Made by a program: the position numbers and the translations under genes. 64,000 nt of DNA, taken from Heliopora coerulea (lineage: Eukaryota; Cnidaria; Anthozoa; Scleralcyonacea; Helioporidae). Under the pieces are notes generated by a model. The model saw nothing but the letters and a program-made list of their open reading frames with translations. It was not told the DNA's origin and ran no database searches. The stretch's first letter is position 1; each line of letters opens with the position of its first letter. Where the stretch lies: contig JASJOG010000217.1 in assembly GCA_030142905.1 (NCBI GenBank), forward strand, positions 402,001-466,000, in the 5' to 3' direction. Positions 1-10,327 of the stretch are shown here, piece by piece.

Positions 1-262
1 CTACCATGACCTCATTTGGGTTTAACAACATTATTAGTTTCAGTCATTCTATATATATATATATATACAATAATATTCAAGTGAAAAACGCATTTAATTT
101 TTTATCCTGTATATTCTATAGAATTGTCATTCTCTTCATCACAATCATCTATAAACATCTGAATCTGAAGAGTCATGTGACTGTTTCAGCTTGGGGATCT
201 ATTGGCATGATTTCTACATACTGTGTGTATAGAAAACAATTTTTAAGTGATGAACATGATTA
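1..262. other. AT-rich stretch with TA microsatellite
   Basis: No gene is seen. A (TA)n run lies at about 50-66. The rest is AT-rich sequence with no recognisable protein similarity on either strand. Confidence 0.6.
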
Positions 263-900
263 TTAAAGATTGATGTACTTAAGCATATATTGAAAGCACC
301 AAGTGATCGCATCCATGTAAAATTCCATGTCAAAATGTTTTATTATTTCGTCAAAAAGTTCATCACGTACAATGTGATCTAGCCACTTTTCTTTACCAAG
401 ACTATAAAGTTTGTGAGCTAATAAGTAGAAAGTGTTGAACAGTATTTTATGTATTCTTCTTTTATATGGTTTCCAATATGCTCTGATAGTAAAGTCATTC
501 TTTTCATCAACCTCTTGTAACCATCTTAAAACCAGTTTGTCGAAAATACCAACAAGACCTATTTTTTGGAGCACACAAGTTTTAAATTATAGTTAAGGCA
601 TGAACAGACGTTTGATAAATAAGGGCAAGGAGTGAGTTTGATATATTTGACCTCTTTAAAGCATTTTTTTTTTTTTAAGATACAGTTATCTTGATCATTA
701 ATATATTTAAAATAATCACCCAATTCTTTACTTATCCTTGTCCCCAAAGCACCAGCTTTATATTTGACTGCACTCTGAAGTCTTATCATCCTTGCTTCTG
801 TTGATTCATCCGATAAATTTTTCATTTTTATTTTATATAGAAGGTCTTTGTCATTTTGCAATTCAAAATAATCATATGCAATTATGATATGTTTTTCCAA
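263..900 (-). pseudogene. Unidentified ORF remnant, possible Polinton left-arm gene
   Basis: Two overlapping minus-strand reading frames (900-559, then 574-263) are offset by one frame and probably belong to one broken protein of about 200 residues. The first half is charged (EARMIRL, RISKELGDYFKYIND); the second is rich in W, Y and F (RWLQEV, AYWKPYKRR). I recognise no family and see no polymerase B or protease motif. It lies to the left of recognisable Polinton genes and could belong to that element's opposite-strand arm, but that is inference from position alone. Confidence 0.3.
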
Positions 901-955
901 CTCTTTTATTTTTGACAGTATGATTTCTATATACCAGGTAAAAAAAAAATAATAT

Positions 956-1500
956 TTAATGGATTAACATATTTATTGATTTTTTCTTCCACTTCAAATA
1001 ATAGGGACATTTGCAGTTTTTGTCCCAGCCTAATGATGGGTAGACATAACCAAATAGTCTGTCATCAAATGCATCCCTTGTTTCACTATGTGTTAAGTCA
1101 GTGGGTTTCTTTATTAGTTTTGCACCTACCCTACTGGCTAACCTAATAATGTAGTAGTCGTATCTGGATACGTTTTTATTAATCATTTTGTATTTAATCA
1201 TTATTTCAATGACCTCCATAAAATCAGATACAATAGAACTACAATGATTGGCGTTTACGTATTGTTCTACTGTACATGTGATGTGTCTACTTCTGATATA
1301 TCAGGACTTCTTCCTATTTAGCCAGATGTTTTCAACCCATTCTGGTATCATCTCATAGTCTCCTACCAACATTCTATTGATACATTCATATTCATTTCCA
1401 CACTAGTTACTATCCATGTTCCTACTAAATATTGAAAATATGGCTTCTTAAGATTCCACTTAGCATTGTTTTTAGTTGTTATATTTAGTGGGGGAAGATT
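956..1500 (-). pseudogene. Unidentified ORF remnant, possible Polinton left-arm gene
   Basis: The clearest open stretch is 1219-956, 87 residues beginning MEVIEIMIKYKM and containing RDAFDDRLFGYVYP and CKCPYYLKWKKK. Upstream, to about 1500, minus-strand translation gives broken coding-looking pieces (for example YECINRMLVGDY followed by PEWVENIWLNRK) with stops between them. No known family is recognised. Position and strand agree with the neighbouring 263-900 and 1522-1734 remnants, so all may be pieces of one decayed transcription unit. Confidence 0.3.
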
Positions 1501-1521
1501 ACTCATGAAATAGTCTGTTAT

Positions 1522-1734
1522 TTACATATATTTTGAATTGGTTACTTGGTAAGGTAATACATATTCAACAGGGAAATTATTGCAACAGTATTCCTTTCCG
1601 TAAAAACCCACGTCTTCTACCCTTTGGTAATACCTGAATTGTCCCACCTCATTTCCATATTTTTGGGAAAGCATCATCACTAGGGTGTTTAGGAATCCAA
1701 GATATGGATTGTAACCAAACTCAGAAACAAGCAT
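1522..1734 (-). pseudogene. Unidentified ORF remnant cut by PLE insertion
   Basis: A 70-residue open frame contains EFGYNPYLGFLNTLVMM and an aromatic segment, VGQFRYYQRVEDVGFYGKEY. Its upstream end stops almost exactly where the PLE fragment begins (about 1735), as expected if the insertion truncated it. The motif NPYLGF also reads on the + strand just beyond the PLE (about 2571-2590), so the sequences flanking the PLE are partly inverted copies. Family unknown. Confidence 0.3.
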
Positions 1735-2536
1735 TCACACCAACGAGAACAGCTAAGCTCTTTTGACCATGAAAACGATGACAGGCCAAAATTTGGATGC
1801 ATATTCAATATGTTGGTAAACGAGGAGAATCTCTTGTCAAAAAATGCATAAAGAAAATCCTGTGTAACCTGACACAATCTGTCAACTTTATGGTCATTTA
1901 TGAAAACAAAAAAATCGCTTACTTTCTTCTGAATAAAGACAAAATCCCTAAAGTATGAAAGTCGAAAATTATCTACCAGTTTACATGTCCTGGTTGCTCA
2001 AATTCATGCATAGAAAAGACCGAGAGATGTTTAAAAAGCAGACTTTTCGAGCATTCCAATCAAACTAAAAGTGCTGTTGGACATCATTTCTATAACTGCG
2101 GAAATGTTCGGCATATTGTTGACATGGATCATCTCTTTGGTCGCCTTAATGACAAAACAACTGACTCAGACTATGTTTCTATTTTTATTTCTAATCTTAT
2201 CATCAATAACTCTCGAATAGTTCACTCTCCCAATTCTCAAACATCTAACTTTCTTTTATTTCTTGAAGCTCTTTATATTAAACATAAGTCACCTGCATTG
2301 AATACAGGTCTCAAAGCCAGCAAAAAAACTTATGCTTTTTCCTTAATTCTCATCTGGTTGTCTTTCTTCCTGTCACAACACGTACACACCTCCACATAAA
2401 TCACTCCTTGTCAGTTGCTGTTGGCTCAGATGTGAATTCCTCCCATATGATGTCACTGTAGACCTTATATAAGACATTGTGTATTTGTAATTAGTTAGTC
2501 TGACAATGATTTTGAAAATAAAATAAAATAAAATCG
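1735..2536 (+). mobile_element. 5'-truncated Penelope-like element with GIY-YIG endonuclease end
   Basis: Plus-strand translation gives the C-terminal linker and the start of a PLE GIY-YIG-type endonuclease: the segment KSKIIYQFTCPGC, then EHS, SAVGHHFYNC and FLEALYIKHKSPALNTGLKA, which is the typical end of PLE proteins. The usual YIG is degraded (SCIEKT). Stops and a frameshift near 1960-2000 show it is dead. The copy ends in an (AAAAT)n-like tail at about 2515-2536, which fits target-primed insertion. Only the last third of a PLE is present; no reverse transcriptase palm motifs are seen. Confidence 0.75.
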
Positions 2537-2618
2537 AAATATCACAAACTCATTTATTGTCTTGTTTCAATCCATATCTTGGATTTATCAAGATGCTCAT
2601 TTCAAATTATGTTTTGTT

Positions 2619-2957
2619 TTATATTTTTTCAAACTGTCGGCTGGTATTGGTTTTAGGGTGTTTAGTCTGTGGAAGATTATGACCTTTGTTAGAATAAAGG
2701 TATTTAGTCATTGATTTATCACTAAGGAACATGTCGCTTTTTATATCCATGCTTAAAACATCAGAATTCTTGAAATATATAGCAGTTGACCCAAGTGTTC
2801 CATCCTGATTAATGTCCACTTCAAAATCGAATTTACTCAGATCAGCATTTGGATACTTTTTAATGAAATCAGCCTGCATTTCTGGTCTTTTTAATTTAGC
2901 ATTTTCCATAGCTTTATCATAGTTCTTTCCATAGTAGTTTCTTAAAATTTGGTTCAT
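2619..2957 (-). CDS. Hypothetical protein, probably Polinton-associated
   Basis: An intact 112-residue ORF starts at MNQILRNYYGKNYDKAM and ends in RQFEKI. It is hydrophilic, with KRPEMQADFIKKYPNADLSK followed by an acidic, Asn-rich stretch (VDINQDGTLGSTAIYF), and has no signal or membrane segment. It is divergent from the + strand ORF beginning near 2990, with a short AT-rich gap between them that could serve both. No family recognised. Its place beside the Polinton gene block suggests a small element-encoded protein; this is inference. Confidence 0.4.
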   Translation of the reverse strand: MNQILRNYYGKNYDKAMENAKLKRPEMQADFIKKYPNADLSKFDFEVDINQDGTLGSTAIYFKNSDVLSMDIKSDMFLSDKSMTKYLYSNKGHNLPQTKHPKTNTSRQFEKI

Positions 2958-2989
2958 ATATAATATACTATATATTATACTTTGAAGAA

Positions 2990-3289
2990 AATTGCTGTGT
3001 TTATAGAAGACAATAGCAAAGAACTCATTCTCGATGAGTCATTAGTCGTAACTCAGGATTCATATACATGTATTTATGTAAAAACGGCTTCCATTTATTG
3101 GAATTATGTTTTTTTCTGGTTATAATGACACAGTTGTATATAGTTCCACAACTGTAAAATTTGGGCCAGGATATTGGACTTTTTATTTAATTAAAAAGAA
3201 ATTAGAGGCACTCGATGGTAATTTAACAATTAATTCTAACACACACAATAATACTCGTACTGTAACAACTGATGCCAATCTACAGTTAA
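2990..3289 (+). pseudogene. Polinton structural-type ORF, 5' part (split by Kolobok)
   Basis: A + strand frame reads from about 2990 to 3105, shifts frame, then continues from 3106 to the Kolobok insertion at 3286-3289. It is rich in T, N and S with aromatic residues (KFGPGYWTFYLI), a composition like single-jelly-roll minor capsid proteins, but I cannot assign it firmly. The reading frame is in phase with 8565-8911 beyond the transposon once one TTAA copy is removed, so the transposon split a single gene of roughly 230-240 codons. Confidence 0.5.
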
Positions 3290-3306
3290 AGTGTTTATGA
3301 AACCAA
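3290..3306 (+). repeat. Kolobok left terminal inverted repeat
   Basis: 17 bp identical in inverse to 8544-8560. Similarity continues weakly inward (CTTTT after a one-base indel). The TTAA target copy is at 3286-3289. Confidence 0.95.
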
Positions 3307-3522
3307 TCTTTTGCATATGATATTTTGGTATCATTTAAAAATTTAAAATGAGCTGAGTCCAATGGTTATTTTAGTTTTGTTCGTAAATGCTATAAATCCG
3401 AAAATATCTTCCTCCAAACACATCCAGGGCCTGAACCCAAGTTGCAGAAGATGATGATGTCGGTGGTTGTGTAGCGCATAGGTCGTTCGTGAACACATAG
3501 TACAAATTGTACAAATCAAAAC

Positions 3523-4375
3523 ATGTCTGATAGCAAGAATTCGTCGAGTAATTCCTTTGAATAAAGTAATTTTAGCCGGGAAAGTGATTCTGAAGAAAAT
3601 CTGAGTTATTCTGTCGCCGGAGGAATGTACACACCTTATACTGGTGAGCCATTAGCTAAGTGCCAAAGAAGAGATGATGGGCATGGCGACAAGGGAGAAA
3701 AGGACAAAGATGGCTTGTTGCCATATGACTTAGAGCAATGATTTAGCAGGGAGTTATCTGTGGAAAGCTGGTAAGAATTTACATCGACATCTACATTTTT
3801 TTAATTTATGTATTTGATCTTGTATTTTTATTGCAAATGCAGGTGCTTATGTGGGAATTGCCAGGTGGAACATTTGATAAATGTTCGTGAATTTTGGTGT
3901 TGCTTTGAGGTGTTAGAAGCGACAGGAAAGTTTACATTCATGAGCAAAGATCGAGACTGTATTTTAAACCATGATGATTTCAGTCCTTTAACACATTGTA
4001 CCGTACTTCTGCAGGCTGGGCCATTGTTACGAGACAAAAATGGCAGGTATTACAAGCAGAAGGAAAGATCGGATAATGCCGAAAACAAATGAGTGTGCTT
4101 GAAAATCAAAGACTTTCTTTATCAACTCGAATGTTTTGCTTTCTTTATTACCGGGCAAATCAGGCGAGTATATAACTGAGTATGTACCCAAAATATCTAG
4201 ATTCCTGAGGGCAGTTTCATATCGTTGGTTGGCACGTTGGTTATTCAGTCGAATGGGATGGGAGAATACACAACCTCTGCCAGCTTGCGTGTATAACCAC
4301 ATAAGAAAAACATTCGTGACTTCAGAATCAAAAGGCTATGAGTCTGGAAAAGAACGTGCTGAAGCAGACGACTGA
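3523..4375 (+). pseudogene. Kolobok accessory gene with P2X7-tail-like zinc/cysteine domain
   Basis: Exon 1 (ATG 3523 to 3770) is Ser/Glu-rich and acidic with two stops. A canonical intron, GT 3771 to AG 3842 (72 bp), joins it to exon 2 so that the junction codon makes Trp and the product reads WCLCGNC. That is followed by a CC pair, DCILNHDDF, and later (4136-4375) an SYRWLARWLF segment and LPACVYNHIRKTF. This order (WCxCGxC, CC, CxxxHxxF, YRxxxRW, PxCVxxxIR) matches the zinc-coordinating cytoplasmic domain at the end of P2X7 receptors, which also occurs as separate proteins in invertebrates. A stop at 4090-4092 and a frame change break it. Role in the transposon unknown; DNA or protein binding is a guess. 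Confidence 0.75.
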
Positions 4376-4657
4376 AATGCTAAAGGTAGAAATTTTTTAT
4401 CACGCATTTTTAAATTGTAAATAGAGGGAAATATTTTATAAATATATACAAATTTTATCAAGGGCAATGCATTTTTGGATGGCCTCACATTGTTTTAAAA
4501 CATTTTCTGCATTGCCTTGCTTTTTTCTTTTGGCTTGGCTCACTGCTGGTGGAAGCTTCTTGCTGAATTTCCTCCAAATGCGTTTGTTCAGCAGCTATAT
4601 AAAAAAAAAAATCAGTGATCCTTTTACTGAAAAATTCATTATTATTATCTTTATTAT

Positions 4658-7600
4658 TTAGGAGTGTACTTTGTTAGCATTACCTGGTGGAAAAAGTTCT
4701 GTTCTTGTTTGCTTTCTCTCATGATGGCATTTAATGGCTTCATCTTTGGAGCGCCTTTGAGGAAATTGGTGAGTCAGAGGTTCAGGGACCTTGGCACTGT
4801 ATCGCTCTCTCACTGCTTCTCTCTGTGCTTTTGAAGTGCTGAACATTACCATTTTGATATCTGAAACATAACCTTAAAAGAAAATTTAGACTTTTAGCAG
4901 AGGTATCGTTTCCCCTTTCAAGAACAAGTTTTAAGGCCTTTTCAACTGTAGTCAGGACCATCAAAATGAACAGTAATCAATAATTACCATAGGTTGGTGG
5001 CTCAGCAACCTCCCTCACAACCTCATCTCCCAATTTGAACTTAGGATACACTACATTCACATAATTGGTGCCATCTCTGCTTTTCCTGATTTTTCTTCGC
5101 AGGTTTTCATTGAAGTGAACGCTAGCCAATATGTGCCTGTATTATCATAATTAATGTACAAATAAAATACTGGATTGGCTGTAACAATGGTTGTTAGATA
5201 AATCATAAAAACTTGATAATGACATTAAGAGACATCTCTAAATATTATGGCCTACTTACCTGCAGTATGTTCCAAGCCATGAGAAGCATAACATTTTGGA
5301 GTGCCACTGGTTTAATGTGGAGTGAAACCCCTCCAAGCAGCTAGTATCTGCATTTGGTGAGAGGTGTTTGATGCCATTTAGCAGGGTCTTCATCAAAATG
5401 TCATGCATCTTCTCATATGCTATTGTACCTAGAAAGCAACACCAAATGTAATTATGTAAGCTGAGATATGATATTGAAAGTGCCTGTTGTCAATAACTGT
5501 TGCTGGTTCACCTTTTTTATCCACTCCCGTGGCTCTATATCACCATGTGCACACTCGGTAAACAAACCATCAGGATGATCACTGTGGCAATCAGAGATGT
5601 GGCGGATCAAAGATTTCCATTTTGCCAGTATCATTGACTGGAACCCTTATTTAGTGGAGGTGGAACACCAGTATACATGGTTCTTAACTGCCTGAATCCA
5701 GTCTGCAATCAATTCACATCCCTTCTGTCTACTGGCAGCAAACATTTTCTTTGAAATATTTTTTGCTATGTGCCATTGGTCAAAATAATGAATTGTAGAG
5801 GGGTTCCATTCTCTTATGCATTTGGCAATCCCCTTATGCTGATCAGACACAAACACCTTTATCATGATGTGTCTCTCCTTCAAGTGAGAAAAACACAACT
5901 GAGCCCCTTTCAACTCCATAGCATTGCTATTTCCGGTTTGATTAGCCTAAAAATATTTAAATTAGAGCAAAATAACAATAAATTTTCATTTTTATACTTT
6001 TGAACAGATATAGTTTAACCTGAAAAAGTAAACAGTTAGGCTAAACACTGGTTTCAATGCACTTGTGCTATAACAACATCAGCACACTGAATATAGCTTG
6101 CAAAAGTAAACATATAATTTATATTTGGTTCTTTTTACAAATTTATTTTTTATTTTTTGACATAATTTAATCAAATAAGAACTCGGTTTAACATTTGAAT
6201 CTGAACTGTTTATTATTTTGAAGCAATGTAAATTCTAAATCAAGCTTAAGACTATATATTCGATTCTAATTTTAACATTCAGGTTTTAACAAAAAACATC
6301 CCTAAAAGCCAGCAAGAAAAATATTCACTTGTAAAAGTTTTTATGATCAAACATACCTGTAACAGTTCGAAGGGTACAATTTCCATTTCTGGAAAAGTAA
6401 ACATTATATATGCTCCATACTTTGTAGAATGTCCCATTGAGTCAAACCGCCCATCTCCAGAAAAAGCTATTTCATCCATATTTTTAATTTTGCTCAGTAG
6501 TGATGACTTGTATCATTCCCAATGTTCTAAAATAGTTGGGAAAAGGAACCTGTTTGGTGGTAAAAGTATGTCCTTATATTGTATGCACACAAGTTCATGT
6601 GCCTGAAAACCAGAAGAACCTTACTAATGGAAGCACCAGCCATGAGAGTTGAAAAGCTGAGGAGAATGTTTCCAGCGGGGTACCTTCCAAGTAAAACCAG
6701 ATTTACAAGATGAGCAATGCTGGTTTACAGTAACCATGGTGCCATTATTTGGCATAGTTACTCCTGGCTTCTCAGCTTTACAATTATAACAGAAGATGGA
6801 GAAGAGCATTATCAGGCAACTGTAAAAAACAATAAATGTTGGCTCATCTTGAGGCAGGGCATCAGATTCCACACTGAAAATGAAAAAAAGAATTGTAAGC
6901 ACTAACTATGCAAAGGTCTAAAAGGCCAATTTGTAATAAAGGTCATTCTAAAATATAGGGAGGCAGATCAGTTTCTAACCACAAAAGTGTAAAATAACAG
7001 CAGTTCTGTCTGAATAACAGCTCTCTCAACTTCTCTACCGGTTCAAAAAGTCAAAAATTTATTTACCTAATATTATTTTGGGATGCTGCTGTACCAGTAC
7101 TGTCATCATCATCACCATACTCTTCATTTTCTGCTGTTTCCTCCAACACATTCCAATCTGGATCCTCATCCTCCTCACTTTCATCATCAACAAATTCCAA
7201 GTTAGGCTCATCTTTTTCTTCACCACTGTGCTCACTATCAAAATCACTTCTCACTATCAGAGGACAAACTGTCTTCTGCTGTGCATGCATTATTGAGCTT
7301 TGTCAATTGCTGTAAAACAGTAGTGACACAAATATGTTTCAGATTTTTTAAAATTAACATTGTACAATTATACAGTCTAAGCACGCATACCCACTGTAAC
7401 TGTTTATTTAGTTTTCTCAAATGACGAACTTCTGTTTCCAAAATAGCCCGTCTTTGTTTTATTTTGCGGTGCGAGTCTTGCAGCTTTTCCAATTTGTCTG
7501 AATACTCATTGCATTTCTCACATGGCTTGACAGGAGCTTCGACTGGTGTGCGTGACAATGGTGATATAGCGTCTTCAATGGTGTCATTTTTGTCGCTACA

Positions 7601-8254
7601 TACCATCACAGAAACGTTAGTTTCTCCAAACTCTTCCAAATTTTCTGTAGATTCCTGTCCTGCTGTTGGATAGGGTATTGCCTTATTTGAATCCCGCATT
7701 ATCTCCGATGAAATGTAAATAAATTCACAGAATTCTAATCCAGAATTGTGTGACAGTGTACAAACCCAAAACAATATTGATTATTTCAAATGAATTTGAG
7801 AGCAAGCCGTGAAATTAAAACGCAAACTTCCTAGTCTATTTGGCATGTCAGGGCTTAATATCTATATGCTTTTTTATCATTCACACATATTCATAAGTAT
7901 TTTACTCACCACACAGCACTCAGGCGATGACAAACCAACGTTCTGTGTCGAAACACCTGCACAATCGATCATCGGTACCGCGTCTTTTTTCAACCATCTT
8001 CTTGACTTAAATTGGGAAGCATTTTCTGTTTGCCCTAAATTCAAGTCAAGTCACTGCTCGAAACAGGAGGGTTTGAAATGAGCCGAACAAAGCACAGATG
8101 TTGCAGATGGTTTCCAATTAGCTCAATGTCGTTGGACAAAGCGCATCCATTGCTCTCAAAAACTCTTGTTCTGAGGAAATTTATGCATCAATATTCCCTG
8201 AGTTTTCGAACTGTTGTTACAGCTGACATTTTGAGGGCCTCCAGCTACACAATA
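4658..8254 (-). pseudogene. Kolobok transposase (THAP finger, coiled coil, RNase H-like DDE core)
   Basis: Reading leftward: a THAP finger (8254-8040); a coiled-coil segment (7774-7420, KLEKLQDSHRKIKQRR); an acidic linker (7290-7063, DDESEEDEDPDW); a CxxC exon (6902-6624); an exon with GDGRFDSMGHSTKYGAY (about 6606-6360); an exon with VSDQHKGIAK and YFDQWHIAKN (5946-5640); a frameshifted continuation (5634-5452, KWKSLIRHI); an exon with CLEGFHSTLN (about 5420-5270); and C-terminal pieces with FNENLRRKIRKS (about 5150-4980) and 4852-4658. The D of GDGR or SDQH and the E of LEGFHS fit a DDE triad. The introns are AT-rich. At least two stops in the THAP and frameshifts in the core make it a pseudogene. 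Confidence 0.85.
7950..8254 (-). pseudogene. Degraded THAP zinc finger exon of the Kolobok transposase
   Basis: The minus-strand frame beginning at 8254 reads YCVAGGP, then NNSSKTQ, HKFPQNKSF, EQWMRFVQ, NWKPSATSVLCSAHFKPSCF. This is the THAP C2CH layout: Cys pair, HxFP, W, a second W with P, and CSxHF. Three in-frame stops interrupt it (between HKFP and EQW, before NWK, and after SCFEQ). THAP domains bind transposon ends in the P-element and Kolobok families. It lies just inside the right terminal repeat, as expected for the 5' exon of a minus-strand gene. Confidence 0.85.
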
Positions 8255-8543
8255 TTTACCTGAGACTCTTTTTTTTTCATTTGCATTTGCATGACACCTT
8301 TGCGCTCCATTGCTCATGCATATAGAAATACATAAGTGAACACAGAACTAAACAAGTACACAACCAGTGACGTCACATGCCCATTTGGTCGCACACAAAA
8401 TGGCTGACAATTGTACGAGGACAATGCCTTCTTAGGGATGCAATTTTCCGCTACAAAGAATGGTTTATTGACCAAAAAATTTTTACTGTAGGCTCTTTAA
8501 GGTTTATACTGCATATTTAAAACAAAAAATGAAAACATAAAAG

Positions 8544-8560
8544 TTGGTTTCATAAACACT
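8544..8560 (-). repeat. Kolobok right terminal inverted repeat
   Basis: 17 bp, the exact inverse of 3290-3306, followed by TTAA at 8561-8564. Confidence 0.95.
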
Positions 8561-8564
8561 TTAA

Positions 8565-8911
8565 AAAGATTTGGCAAACCTCCCGGTTTTGACAATAACA
8601 CAACAATCAATTCCAGGGCTTCAAAAACTAGTAGAACTATTGAAATAAATAGTTATTTAAGATATATTCAAATTAACTGTGATGCTGTTGATCGTACATG
8701 TAATATAGATGATGGAAAACGTAGTGCAACACTTTTAACTCTTCCAGTTACAACAAAAGAAACATTAAAAGGTTCTGTCAGTCATTATATTGACATTGAA
8801 AGTAAAATACCAATAGACAAAGGTGTTTATAATAAATTAAACTTTAATGTGTTTGGAAATAATAACAAAACTCAAATTAGATCAATACTATTGGAACTTT
8901 ATATAATGTAA
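8565..8911 (+). pseudogene. Polinton structural-type ORF, 3' part (split by Kolobok)
   Basis: This is the continuation of the 2990-3289 frame beyond the Kolobok. It is open for about 110 codons to a TAA at 8909-8911, with Thr/Asn/Ile-rich strands (TLPVTTKETLKGSVSHYID) and a terminal ILLELYIM. The composition fits a beta-sandwich capsid-type protein such as the Polinton penton, but no diagnostic motif is visible. Confidence 0.5.
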
Positions 8912-8916
8912 AATAT

Positions 8917-9909
8917 ATGGATATTGAATTAGAACAAGGGCTATGAGATATTTATTACAATCCTAAAACTGGTTAACAATCAGCTAAAAGATTATATCAA
9001 AAAGCATTAGATAAAGGTATCCCTGTAACTAGAAACCAAGTTAAATCATGGTTGAAATCACAAGACACTTATACCAGATACAAGCCAATTGTTAGAAAAC
9101 ATAAATTTAGACAAACCAAAGTTAACTATCTTGGTGAGCAGATACAGATGGATCTTGTTGATATGAGTTCATATAAAAACCAAAATAAAGGCTATTATTG
9201 GATACTAACAGCTATCGAAATTCTTAGTAGGTATTCATTTCCTGTACCAGTTTATAGAAAAGATACTAACATGACAAAAGCAGTCACAGAATTATTTAGA
9301 CAGTTCAAAGAGAGATTTGGTGATTATCCTAAATTAGCACAATTTGATGATGGAAAAGAACTCTACTAGATAAACATGATATAAAATATTTCTCTACCAA
9401 TAGTGACAAAAAGGCAGCTGTTGTGGAAGTCCTTTTACAGTAAAGGGACATATAATTGGATTGACATCTTAGATCAGTTAGTATATAATTACAATAATAC
9501 CAAGCATAGCACTATCTTAATGAAACCAAAAGATGTAAATAAAAATGAGGATGAAGTTTGGACAACACTACATGGTCATTTATATGGAGACTTACCATTA
9601 ACTAAGTTCAAAACTGGTGATACAGTTAGGAGGATATCCAAGTATAAAAGCATTTTCACAAAAGGTTATGAAGCCAATTTTACAGAAGAACTGTTTAAAA
9701 TCACTAAGGTTATTTGCGGTGACCCAACTGTTTATGAAATAGAGAATCTAGAAGGTAAACCAATTATTGGGAAATTCTATGAAGTGAAGTTGTGAAGTGT
9801 TGATAAAAGGGATGTCTACTAAGAAAAAAAGTAAAAGGTAGAAAAATGGTTAGGTTATGATAGTAAACATAACAGTTGGATTCCTGAGAGTGATACACAA
9901 AATACAGAG
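8917..9909 (+). pseudogene. Polinton retrovirus-like integrase with C-terminal chromodomain
   Basis: ATG 8917 fits the start but is followed by two early stops. The N-terminal helical part (VKSWLKSQDTYTRYKP) leads into the core: QMDLVDMS (first Asp), FDDGKEL (second Asp region), then a frameshift and an AAVVE region for the Glu. YNNTKHSTI and FKTGDTVRRISKYKS with FTKGYEANF follow, and the frame ends FYEVKL at 9795. Past the stop, in the same direction, WLGYDSKHNSWIP (about 9850-9900) is the end of a chromodomain. Polinton integrases insert the linear element DNA into the host genome. Frameshifts near 9365 and 9420 and stops kill it. Confidence 0.88.
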
Positions 9910-9921
9910 CAATATACACAA

Positions 9922-10242
9922 ATGGCGGAAGTAGAATTCGATGATTTTGAAACGCAAGATTCAGGCGAAAAAAACCCTGAATGTGATATGAATCATGGGC
10001 AGTTACTCGATGAATATGAAAGTGTAAGTGATCTATTATTAGATCATCAATATTTAGTAGACAACCCAAAGAAAAAGATAAAATATGAAAAAAGGTTTCA
10101 TTACTTAGGCAAATTACTTTATAAAATGGAACAAGAGAAAAGGGTTGCTGAATCAACATTCACTAACAAGAAAAACCCCTTTGAGAGTACTAGTTGGATA
10201 GATGAAGATAAGAGTCATAGGGCAAAAGGGTACAAAGGATAG
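9922..10242 (+). CDS. Hypothetical Polinton protein
   Basis: An intact 106-residue ORF follows the integrase directly. It is acidic at the N terminus (MAEVEFDDFETQDSGEKNPE), predicted helical in the middle (LLDEYESVSDLLLDHQYL, YEKRFHYLGKLLYKMEQEKR) and basic at the end. No family is recognised. Its position between integrase and virion genes is where Polintons carry small variable genes. It may also be read through from the chromodomain frame, since that frame is open up to its ATG. Confidence 0.45.
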   Translation: MAEVEFDDFETQDSGEKNPECDMNHGQLLDEYESVSDLLLDHQYLVDNPKKKIKYEKRFHYLGKLLYKMEQEKRVAESTFTNKKNPFESTSWIDEDKSHRAKGYKG

Positions 10243-10327
10243 CACTAATAATTTTATGGAAAATGAAAAAAATAGATGGATTCAAAATGATTTGGGGTGG
10301 GGGAACTAGGTCACTCCTTTAAATGAG

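Larger units (their letters stand above)
3290..8560. mobile_element. Kolobok DNA transposon, 5271 bp, TTAA target duplication
   Basis: The left end begins AGTGTTTATGAAACCAA (3290-3306) and the right end is its exact reverse complement (8544-8560). TTAA flanks both sides (3286-3289 and 8561-8564). Internally a minus-strand DDE transposase with THAP finger (4658-8254) and a plus-strand P2X7-tail-like gene (3523-4375) are encoded convergently from opposite ends. TTAA duplications are shared by piggyBac and Kolobok, but the THAP domain and the GDGR, SDQH, DQWH and LEGFHST motifs identify Kolobok. Several stops show that this copy is non-autonomous. Confidence 0.9.

Noticed and set aside
1689..1877. 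62-residue minus-strand ORF
   Set aside because: It lies on the opposite strand of the recognised PLE linker region (YVGKRGESL on the + strand), so it is most likely a shadow.
3290..8560. Initial idea that this TTAA element is piggyBac
   Set aside because: The internal protein has a THAP finger and GDGR, SDQH, DQWH and LEGFHST motifs, which belong to Kolobok, and no piggyBac motifs.
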